This document shows positions 33,845 to 44,400 of a stretch of 64,000 nucleotides of DNA, in pieces. Source of the DNA: Buxus sempervirens (lineage: Eukaryota; Streptophyta; Magnoliopsida; Buxales; Buxaceae). Where the stretch lies: the NCBI GenBank assembly GCA_947561395.2, contig OX387184.1, forward strand, positions 13,000,205-13,064,204. Direction: 5' to 3'. Numbering within the stretch: the stretch's first letter is position 1; each line of letters begins with the position of its first letter. The notes below the pieces were generated by a model. The model worked only from the letters and a program-made list of their open reading frames with translations. It had not been told where the DNA came from and did not search any database. The position numbers and the translations under genes are program-made.

Positions 33845-34459
33845 GCTACTCACCTGAAATCGCTTATTCCAGAATACCAAAACCTCGGCCGATCACCACT
33901 CCGGCCACGCACGCGAGTATAGAATCTGCCCAAACAATTCGTCTCTACCAGGGAGAAATAACCCACTCGACTCCAACTCCGAAACCCTTCTCTTACCCCT
34001 TGCAATCCTTGTTCTTCACAAGCAAAGAACCCTAGTCGCCACTCCAGCCGATTCTCCTGAGCTCCAAGTATCAGACTAACGAATAATGTTTCCGTAAGTA
34101 TGATAGGCGTATTCTCATAAACCCCAAAACCCTACTTACCATTTTTAGTATATTTACCTTGATACATACGCCGCTCGATCCTTCTCCCATTTCCTTGATC
34201 CCATGCACGCTAGCCCACTGAAAACATCCTACATGTTCCGACCACTTAAGTTAACAAGTGCCCAAGCTATATATATATATATTTAATACTAATAATAATA
34301 TAATTTTCCAGAAAGATGGCTATATAACGCCTGTACATACGGGTATGGGCTAAGCCCTCAAACCACAAAATAACCTGATAAACACAGTTTATACATCAAA
34401 ATAAATAACTAAATAAATAAATAAATAACTCACAAAAAAAATCAGGGTCTTACACATCC

Positions 34460-36309
34460 CCATTTTCTTGAATGCTCCCAAGCCAAGACATTTCAACCAA
34501 CTTCTGGAACGAATCAATAGGAAAATGGTGGGTTGGAAAGCTAAATTGTTCACACGGCGGGAAGGGTAACCCTCATCAACTCTACTCTTCTAAGCACTGG
34601 CCAATATACAATGAGTTGTCTCAAGCTCCCCTCACAGATAAGTAAAGAGATTGACAAGGAAGCTCAAAGGTTCTTTTGGTTTAAACCAGACAAAGACAAG
34701 ACACTCCATACTTTGTGCTGGAAAAGCCTATGTCTCCCCCTGAGATTTGGTGGGTTGAACATCAAGGATATGAAGACTTTCAATCAAGCTATGCTCTCAA
34801 AGATAGCTTGGGCTCTTGCCACTGAGGAAAGGAAGATTTGGACAAACATTCTTAAGGCCAAGTACTTTCCATCAGGCAATTTCTTCCATGTTGAAGCTAG
34901 GACCAAAGCCTCCTGGCTTTGGAAGCACATAACCAAGGCCAAGTCTCATCTCGAGTTGGGGAAAACTTGGCAAATTGCCAACGGTATGTCCATTTCAATA
35001 CATGATCAAGGGTGGTTTAATAGAGTTCCTGATTTGCAGGTTGATACCACAAAGTGTGAAGATCAGATGTTGGTCGCTGACCTGATTGATCAAAATACGA
35101 GGAGGTGGAAACCAGAGGTTTTAAGACAATGGTGGCCAGAACAGGTAGTTCTCAAAATCACTTCCATTCCAATCAGCATTTTCTCGACTAAGGATAAGCT
35201 CATATGGAAAGGTACGTCCTCTGGCAACTTCTCTGTCTCTTCCTCTTACAAACTGCTAAATGCTCCATTTAGTTCTAATCTTGAATAAAAGCAATGGTTA
35301 AAAGTGTGGCACTTGCCTTGCCCCCAAAAAATACGTTTCTTTCTCTTTCTCTAGAAGCTTATGAGGGGAGGAAATGCCACTAATGATATCTTACAGCAAA
35401 GATTGGGAATCCCTATTGAAAATTGTGCCCTATGCAATTCTGAGCAAGAATCACACTTTCATTTGTTCTTCAAGTGTCACCTTCTTAGAGCTATTTGGTT
35501 TGGAGTTATGGGGGGACGGCTACTAGAAAATCTCCAACTTCTGAGCTATAAAGAATGGATATTCCAGCATGTTTTTAAATTTGGCAACACTAACGACTGG
35601 GATGGAAGCCTGCTCATAGCGGCTTGGGCTAACCTGTGTCGGGTGGATATGGAAGGCTCGAAACAAGGTAATGTTTGAAAATAGACCACCAAATTTGACT
35701 CTGTTAAACTCCTTGTTTTATTCTTTGCAAAGAGACTCAAAGCAACTTCTTGATGAAGGAAAGCAGCAGATGAAAGGAAGGAGATCAGAGGAATATTTCA
35801 TGTGGAAGAAACCCATGGAGGGGTGTATCAAGATTAATGTGGATGGGGCTGCTAAGGTTAGTCCAGGCGTAGCTGCTGTGGGTGTTATTGCAAGAAATTA
35901 GGATGGAAGGTTGCTAGGAGCAGTTGCATACGAGATTGGTATTGCCGACGCCCTCCTCGCTGAAGCTACCGCACTTGTTGAGGGCTGCAAACTCACTCTA
36001 GCTCTGAATTGTGATAGAGTGATCTTCGAATCAGATTCAAAAGTGGTGGTGGAAGTCTTCTGGAAGTATTCTAAAGAGCCGTGGAGAATTTCGCATCCTC
36101 TTGAGGAGGCAAGACACATCAGCTCCCTCTTCGTTGATTTCCGTCTTCAAAAAGTGTTCAGAGAAGCCAACTTCTCGGCAGATGGCATTGCGAAGTTTCC
36201 AATTGACTGTTTTTCCTGTTTCTGGTTGAAGTTTGTACCTCCATGTATTCATACTCTTATCCTTGATGATCTCTTCGGACGTGCCTGTGTTAGGGTCGTC
36301 CCAGACTAA
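34460..36309 (+). pseudogene. LINE ORF2, 3' part: zf-RVT and RNase H, broken
   Basis: Continuation of ORF2 after the nested insertion: end of the reverse transcriptase region (PIFLNAPKP, MVGWKAKL), a long segment from 34,611 (FGGLNIKDMKTFNQAML, KAKYFPSGNFF, DKLIWKGTSSGNFSVSSSY), the zf-RVT region (CALCNSEQESHFHLFFKC), and an RNase H domain (IKINVDGAAKVS, ALLAEATALVEG, FESDSKVVVEVFW, REANFSADGIA). Frameshifts near 34,560 and 35,660 and stops at 35,286, around 35,354 and at 35,899 break it. Final stop at 36,307-36,309. Some plant L1 elements carry this RNase H; it is likely that this one did when active. Confidence 0.8.
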
Positions 36310-36353
36310 TGTTTTGTTTGCTTATCTTTTTAATATATTGTTGTTTTCCTATC

Positions 36354-36368
36354 AAAAAAAAAAAAAAA
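36354..36368 (+). other. Poly(A) tail of the LINE
   Basis: Fifteen A after TTTCCTATC, followed by the repeat of the presumed target site (CCTATATC). Confidence 0.8.
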
Positions 36369-36438
36369 CCTATATCTGTTCCATTTTGACCGCGATGACC
36401 TTCGTAGTGTATTAAATACTAATCAAATTATAAAAGCT

Positions 36439-36736
36439 TGATATGGGCCTTTCGATGATACATTGTTGTATCTTACAAGTTTTAAGTTTTTAAGTGTTAT
36501 GACTGTTTAATATGGTATTGGAGTGGGAGGTCTTGTGTTCGATTTCCGGGGGGACAAGTTTACCTTGGCATTTATAAACATCAAGGATGTTCATACTTTG
36601 TGTTTGTCCTCTCCATGTATATTCCTGTGCGAAGTCACACATGCGGGGAAATGTTGAAGTATCGTATTTGAGCCCTCTTATATGCATGGTTGTCCTTTCA
36701 CTATTAACCTAAGTTTTTAGGTAGAACGGCCGTTTA
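36439..36736 (+). mobile_element. TRIM-like small repeat, copy A
   Basis: About 300 bp, clearly related to 56,450-56,757. The order is TTAAGTTTTTAAGTG…GTTTAATA, then TGGTATTGGAG…GAGGTCTTGTGTTCGATTT, CTTGGCATTTATAAACATCA, GGATGTTCA, TTTGTCCT, GAAGTCACACATGC, then again CTAAGTTTTTAGGTAGAAC…GTTTAACA. The motif right after the first direct repeat resembles TGGTATCAGAGC, the primer site used by many plant TRIM and LTR elements, so I read the repeated ends as very short LTRs. No coding capacity. Confidence 0.5.
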
Positions 36737-37212
36737 ACAAGGCTAATCCCTTGATTTTTGACTAAATGCCCTCCGTTGTTTCCCAATTTACTCTAATACC
36801 ATGGTTTTATTATTACCACGTGTATGAGTATCATAATTAACTGTCCACATACACATTTTATTCCCAAAAAACCCTTATTTGTTTCTAATTTTTTTGTTAT
36901 GCACATAACGTGTGCTTTCCCCTGGTAGTTGTGATAAAGGATTATAACTGGATGCAAATATGTATCAAACTAGGGTCTTAGGATGGGATGATTGAAAGCT
37001 GACCTTAACACATTTTATATATAAATGGGGATTTTCGACAAGAAAGGCACTTCTAAAAATAAAATTTTTAAATAAATATTTCAGGTACGTGAAAATAAAA
37101 GATATTTGAGGTAAATTGTTTTTATAACTATATATAGTATATAAAATTTTTTTGGCATGTGTAGGTCTAGTGCTATATGATTACACCCTTATATAGAATG
37201 ACTACATAGGTG

Positions 37213-37918
37213 TAGGGATGCTTATCGGGCCGTGCCGGGATTGGCCCACCACTGTAGCCGTGTCGTGCCGTGCCCATATATCCGGGCATGCGGGGTGCCC
37301 CACGCGTTGGCCCGGCCTGCCAGGGGCTAGCCCCAGTCTTCGTTTGGCTAGCCCCATTAAACCCTCAAAAGTGATTTTGGTTAGCCCCATGTGCTGGCCC
37401 ACCAGGGGGTATGCTTGTAATTGACTGTAAATGACAATTTCCATCATTCCAACTGTCAAATAACAGTTATATTGAAGAGTAGAGATGGTAAGAACCCAAT
37501 TTTGGTTTTCTATAAATAGCTTAACTCTTCCCACTCCAAACCACACATCTTCTACAATCTTTCTTACACTCTTTTAAATTGCTCATACTATAGTGATGCG
37601 GTATTATTTGTGTAATTATACTCTGTATTATTTGCAAAGTTGTACTTGTACTTGCAATAATTAATTTATTTACATTTTTTGAGCAAAATCTATCCCATTA
37701 TGTGTAAACCAATTTTGTGAATAATAAACATATTTTTAGAATTTGTTACCTTTTTTTTCATATTTTTCTTGATTTTTTTTAAAAAAAATTGGGTCTGGCC
37801 CGACGGCGGCCTGCCGTGGTATATGGCCGATGGGCCGAGCGTGCCGCGTGCTCGACTGACCCGCGGTCCGCCCGAAACGTGCTTGGGCCTTGTCGGGCGG
37901 GCCTGTTAAGCAAGCCTA
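37213..37918. mobile_element. Non-autonomous hAT element with perfect 8-bp duplication
   Basis: The 706 bp element starts TAGGGATGCTTATCGGGCC and ends GGCCTGTTAAGCAAGCCTA, imperfect inverted repeats, and is flanked by CATAGGTG on both sides (37,205-37,212; 37,919-37,926). Both ends are rich in GCCC/GGGC, as in the hAT at 1,818. No transposase. Confidence 0.88.
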
Positions 37919-37926
37919 CATAGGTG

Positions 37927-38480
37927 GACAGTTATTAAGGAGATATTAAATTTTTTTGAAAAATTATTAGAAAACTCTAAATAATGCAATTTATTTTTTG
38001 CGAACCACCAATGGCATTTTCGTAAAGGCCTGTCCAAAATAGGGTGACATAATTGCTTGATATGCGAAAGGTTTAAAAAATATTAAGGGATATTAATTGA
38101 AAAATAAAAACGAAAGATTAACTTATTTATCGTAAAAATATTTTAGAGGAGGCATTATAAAGTTAATTTAGAAAAATACCTTCATGAAAACGCTATTTCA
38201 AACATTAGAGGTATCGCAGCCATCGATGGGTAGATAGAGAACGGAAGCGAATGGGCTCGGACGAGTGAGATCCGCTAGATTTTTCAGTCGTTGATCAACT
38301 GGAATTGTTGTGAGTCTGTGACCGAATATTTTTACCGTTGATCAACTTTTTGCAGAATTCGCGTTAAATCACTTTCCAAAACCCTTTCGTGCCCGTCTCC
38401 TCGGACTCCTCCCATTGTCCCGCTTTCTTGCATTTATTTTTAGGAGGCCCAGCGGCAGCGGCAGCCGTAGAGGCAGAAGC
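37927..38480 (+). promoter_or_regulatory. Upstream region of the TRM4-like gene
   Basis: About 550 bp between the hAT element and the start codon. AT-rich up to about 38,200, then mixed sequence likely to include the 5' UTR. I do not see a convincing TATA box at the expected distance. The frame of the gene is open upstream of the chosen ATG, but the ATG at 38,481 begins the family's usual Met-Gly-Gly-Gly N-terminus. Confidence 0.45.
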
Positions 38481-41400
38481 ATGGGTGGCGGTGGTAGAGG
38501 CGGGCAAAAGAGAGGTCGCACGCAGAGAAGGCACTTCAGGCAGCCCAGAGAGAACGTATGGAAGAGGTCGAAATCCGACTCTCCATCCGATAATCCTACA
38601 TGGGAGCCCTTCGCCACACAAAACCTCGCTTTCGAAGAATACTACAAAGTAATGCTCAATATTTCATCTTATTCGATCTGCATCTATACTTCGATCCGAA
38701 CAGCTTCTATATTTTCATGTCTCATGGATCATGCGTTTGTTACAGAGACTGGAAAGCAAATTAAAATGAAGGAAACTTACATTCCCTTCCATTTCTCGGT
38801 TTGTTTATTTCAAGTCCTTTTTATGAGATCTTTACGTGATTGGCCCAATTGTAGGAGCAAGGAATAGTGTCCGAAGAAGAGTGGGATGTTTTCATGGACG
38901 TGCTTCGAAAGCCACTTCCGGCGGCCTTCAGGATTAATTCAAGGTAATGCCCTGGCGTACGCCCCTATTTATACATATATTCTTTGATTGAATGATATTA
39001 GCATGGTCTATCGTATGAATAAAACTCATTGTAGACGGAAGGAGGTGTTTAAATAGAACTAGTGGGTTTTCGTATAATAAACTTCTGGAAATAATGCCAT
39101 CTTATGCGTGATTGAAGCATTTAAATAAGTATGGAAGTGTCAAAACTTTTCTCACACGGGAAGAATGAATGGAATATATAACTGTTATTAACTTCCAGCC
39201 CTCTTCCTCTCCATGCATCTTCTTGAAATCTTCTCCAACTCTGTCTTCATTGAGTGCCGCTAACAAAGGGAAGAAGTCCACAAGTGAACGTATTGATCAA
39301 GGTGATCCTGTTGTTGCATACGTCAGGTTGGAGCAACCTGCCATCAGATGTTCAAAAGATAGTCTCATGCTCAGGCATGAGTGTCTGGAAGTTTTCATTG
39401 CAAGATACTTTATTTCTTCATCAATTATTGTTCTTATAAAATGTTCCAGATAATGTTATATTATGTCACATGATCTGAGAGTGACATCCATCCATCCCAT
39501 TTGATGCCATAGAGAGATAGTGTCTGTGCCACTTTGGAAAGGCAATCAGCCAAATGAGAAATGACCCACACCTTGGGAACCAGTATGGATATCAGGCATT
39601 CAATCATCTCATATACTATTATATTTGTGGGTGTGAACCCTCAAAAAATCTTTCTATACAAATAGCATGCATTGAATCACCTGATATGCTGGCATGTCTC
39701 ATGGCTACAATCCTCCATAAAATCTCTTTCCTCTTTCAACCTTTACAGATATTACAGAAATTTCCCAATAATGTCTTACTAACCCACTGATCTGAAATCA
39801 ATGCCCCATTTTTTCTTATTGTTTACATCCTAGCTTTCTTTGATGAAATTTATGTTCTATATCTTTTCTTCTCTGTGGAAAAGTCGTCATGTAACCTCTT
39901 TATATGTTGTGTAATGGAGCGTGGGATTTAAAGAATGTGGAGGAGATGCATGGGCAAGTGAGAGACAATTTCCCACCTTTAGAAACATACATGCTCTTCA
40001 AAGTGGCCAATTTTACACCCGTTTGCTCCAGAATTGTGTTTTATTCTGAGGTGGCCTTGTTTTAAGCATTTAAAAGGAATGCCCAAGCAGATAGTAGTTA
40101 AGTCACCCGACTACAGCCTATGTTTTTTGCCAAGCAACTCCAGATTACTCACTTTTCCAAATCCAACTCTTGCGAAGATTAATCCTCTGCTGGGACACCA
40201 ACTCAGTGCAAATTAGGAAATCCGCATTATAAGTAGAAAATGAGAAGTACCGCAAAAGGTAGTAGTGTCATCATCAAATTCAAGGTGTGATACGTCCTTC
40301 TCAGCAAGATACAAAATTTTATCATCTTCTCCACTGGCTCCAAATCCCATCCTCTATAGCACATAAGATAGGAAATATCAGTCTACAGAAGCCAAGCTTA
40401 TATGTGTTCACCTTCTGACCTCCATAGTTTCGGAGTTCTAAGCATTTGTTGTCAATTAACACTCAACTAATCCATCTAACCCCAAAGATCACGCTTTGGA
40501 ACTGGGAATGGGAAATAACCTTAGCAATAACCATATGAATACTAGATCTGAGCTAAAGTAGGTCCATCCATGTACAATCTATGAGCAACGCTCTCCCTAT
40601 ACAGGTTTTTATGGTACTCTTCAATAGCCTTTTGTGATTCTGTTATCTTTCAGCCTTATAATTCCATCCACTAGTCTAGTAATGTTAATTTATAATGGGC
40701 AATTCCCATTTTATTGAGGGCTCTGTATTATTACCAAGGTAGAGCTGAATTGCTCTGGACATTTGATGCATTTTCTGGAGCTTAACCATGTATTTAAACT
40801 CTGCTTTTGAGATTTTCATTTTTCAATCTCTTGGAAAAAAAAGGGAAATCTAAAAAATATTTATGTGTGCTATGATTTACATAATAAGATTTTGGGAATA
40901 ATGAAAGGGACAAAACTTTGTTATTGTTAAAAAAAATGAATTACTAAACTAAACCAATGAATATTGGAAGGGAAAAAATATTACATTTCAAATGAAAAAG
41001 ATACCACATTTCAAATGATTGAGAATGTTTACTAATTAAACTTGCAAAGATAAAAGCAAAAAAGTATGAATAGAACTATTTGATAGTAGCATTAAAAGAA
41101 ATAAAGGAACCATCCTTAGTTTATTAGATACTCATACTTCCATGGACAAGGATTGTGATTGAAACTAAGAGAACTAGGATAGGATTGGAGAGAGCAGGAA
41201 ACCAGGAACAAAGAGTAATATGGGAAGTTGGGCATGGGTCATCAAACATTAAAATGAAATGATTAAAAAAAGCATAAATAAGAGGTGGAAAGGGAGAAAA
41301 GTAGACATAGGGGGGAGTAGTAGCGGCTGGTTTCTTGGCTACAGACTTACAGTAGCAGCTATTTAAGTTAAATAAAATAAAAAGGAGAAAGAAGAGAGGA

Positions 41401-44400
41401 TAAGAGTAGATAGTTAGAGAAGAGAGAGGGGCATGGTTGGTAGCGGGTGCTGCTCTGCTCCTATTTTAGTTATACCGGTAAAAGTTCTTTATTGGCTTGA
41501 GAGTTAAGCCTTGATCCCTCTATATATACTTATATTTAAAAAGGATGACTAGTAAATACTAAATCATCATCATCATAAGTCAGTTCCCACCAAAGTGGGA
41601 TTAATAAATACTAAATAGTAAGTAATGATTAGTAGTAACTATTTATAATGGTTAAAAATTAAAATTAATTTGCTTCTAAGACTGTTGTTTAGTAGTTTAA
41701 GAATTTCATTAAAATATTTTGTTCATGTGAAACAAATTATAAATCAATTAACTAGGCAGTCATTTGGATGAAATCATACCAAGGCAGTTGCCTAGGAACA
41801 ATTTTCTTGCACTAATGTTGCCTTGGCTGGGAGAAAACTACTTACTTGCCTTATTGACCTCCTTTACTAATACTAATGTGTGGTAAGATTAAGAATAGGA
41901 AAGGTAAGGTAAGGATTGAAGACATATGAGAATGCCAACTAATAGTCATACTAAGAGATAAAATGAAGTAAGGTTGAGATGGTATGGGATTCTAAAATGG
42001 AGATCTACAATATTGCTTTTGAGAAGCTATGAATGAGTAAACACTGAAGGATTTGAAATCGATAGAAGAGGAACAAAAGAGTGCTGGATGGATTCTATAA
42101 AAAATGGTTTGAATATGCATAATTGACTAAAGATTTGATTTTTGATGGATTTGGATTGTGGATGTGTTTTGTGTTATTGACCCCAAAAAGATGGGATAAA
42201 TTATTGTATTGATGTTGGTGTGGAGAGCCTTGCATGGAATAATATGAGGACTTGCATAAACTTATGCTTTTATATTGATTTCCTTGAAGCATAGGATACA
42301 TAAGCAGTTTTACCTTATTTAATCATTTTTGTGGTCTTTTATGCATTATCCATCAAGTTGCAATCTGCAAAATTGAATGCAGATAATATTACAATCCATA
42401 CTACATGTGCAGATGTTTATTCGCCCCCCATGAATCCATATTTTTTGACAATCAGAGCCAAGCATATGGTAGACTAAGGGGTTGTTTGTTAGGGCTTCCG
42501 GATTTTGGAATTTGGATTATAATCTAGATAATGTAAATCCAGATTCTTGTTGTTGATTTTCAAAATCCTGAATCCTGTTTGGATACTACAAATTTTGGAA
42601 TATGATTTTGATGTCTAAAATCCAGAATCTTGTTTGGGTACCCCAGATTCTAGAGTTCACAGAATATTGTTTGGTTGGCCTTTAAATTGAAATATATTTT
42701 ACAGTTATTATGTTAATTAGTCAAACAGAATAATTTTAAAATACAAAAAAGAATAAATCTCATCGCAAAGCATATAAAAATACTCATCATAAATAGTCAT
42801 AAAAACATAAGTGATCCAAAATAATAAAATAGTACTCATAAAATAATATTCACGTTAACATCCAAATGTCATTGCACTTGCAAGCATATTCCTAAATGCT
42901 CCCATCTCATTAGTCTGTTGAGTTGGTACCAAACCATCAGGATCAATCTCATTATTGTCATCATTCTCATCATCAACAATGAGCATTTCTTCATTCTCAT
43001 ATTGCTAAAATAGCCAATCACGTCTTGCTTGTTGCCTAATAAAATTGTGTATAGCACATACAACAACTGCAATCTTTACTTGGGTTTGATAAGAGTAAGG
43101 CGGCATCATCTTAAGGATTGGAAATTGCTCTCTTAATACACCAAAGCATCTCTCAATCACACTCCTCAATGAAGAATGAGCATGGTTAAAAATTTCTTTA
43201 GGTCCACGAGGTCTTCCACCACCATGACGATAATCTTGAAGATGATATCACACCCCTCTAAATGGTGCTAGAAATCCAGGCATATTTGGATACCCCGCAT
43301 CAACAACATAATATTTAGCTAACATAGATGTGTAAAAGTTTAGTATCAAACATAAAAAAATTATTGAAATAAGAAATATTTTTATAATTTCCTGGTGGAG
43401 CATGTGAAAATTTTAAAGTCGGGTTGTTAATTGCTTCCAACATAATCCGTGAATCATGTGCTGTTCCCTCCCATCCTGCTAGAACCCAGGTAAATTGCAT
43501 GCCACCTTGCCATGGGCACATTAGGAGCCTTAGCCATCAAATCAAACCCAACCATCTTGCCATGGGCACATCAGGAGCCTTAGCCATAAACCCAAGTACC
43601 ATCTTTAATGTCCAAAAACGGAAAATCACATTAATATTAATATTTTCATCATGTGGACAAAGAGGATAAGCTCAAATTGGCCAATTCTGTCCACCCTTTT
43701 TGTATGTACTTAGTCAAATCAAACCTCACTATACTTTACAAAGGAAATTAGGAAGTCGTAATCAAAGCTCGTGGGGATCACAATCACTTCTCGTCTGTAG
43801 TTTTGGTTAGTACATATACATGAATATGTGATGCCCAGAGAGGATATTCCATTTGTTTGGAATCAAACCCACTTGAAATTATTAAATTGCAATAAGATTG
43901 ACTTAAGCAAATCTTAATTAACAATAAGCTAGCCATGCCACCACCTTTGTTAGATGGACCTATGGATCATTTACTATGAACTCAAGTCAACATATCACAT
44001 GTTAAGCAACTTGCTTCTTGTGGCAGTAACAAAATATTACAACTATCCGTGCCCTGAACAAGCTAGTTGCGTCATTTTGATAAGGCTTCATCAATTAATA
44101 AACACACAAAACGACCAAAACTCCATAACAGAAATATTCGAAAATAGAAACACCATAGCAGCAATATATAATGACAATCAATGAATTAAAGAAGAGAACG
44201 ACACAACACACCAGAGGTTGACAACGAAGGATCAATCCAAGGACTCACAAACCCTTGATTTGAAGCTTTTTCCTTCTTCACCAATCAGTACAATGTAGCA
44301 CTGCAAAACTTGTGAAGTGTTATTTACAGAGAGAGGCTGACCGATTGAAAAAGGTAAAATGTGCAGAGAGGGAGGCCGATCAATAAAATGATCTAGAAGA

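Larger units (their letters stand above)
14534..34454 (+). mobile_element. Solo-LTR-like element in the LINE, itself split by the gypsy element
   Basis: Begins TGTAACGCCCCGGATCC (14,534) and ends CAGGGTCTTACA (34,454), flanked by a perfect 5-bp duplication CATCC (14,529-14,533 and 34,455-34,459). Without the inner gypsy element (16,444-33,844) it is about 2.5 kb and has no coding region, PBS or PPT, which fits a solo LTR left by recombination. It is related in ends, size and internal landmarks to the element in the eS6 intron. It contains a short direct-repeat cluster and a GC-rich repeat block, listed separately. Confidence 0.75.
10600..36366 (+). mobile_element. L1-type LINE, split by a nested insertion
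   Basis: A plant L1-like retrotransposon of about 5.85 kb once the 19.9 kb insertion at 14,534-34,454 is removed. It has an ORF1 with an RNA-binding/zinc-knuckle region, an ORF2 with endonuclease, reverse transcriptase, zf-RVT and RNase H regions, and a poly(A) tail (36,354-36,368). A probable target duplication AACCTATATC occurs just before the element (10,590-10,599) and overlapping the tail (36,367-36,376). The exact 5' end is inferred from that repeat. All ORFs are broken by stops and frameshifts, so it is dead. With the insertion and one CATCC copy removed, ORF2 reads straight across the junction (…RYLGI-PIFLNAPKP…). Confidence 0.85.
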
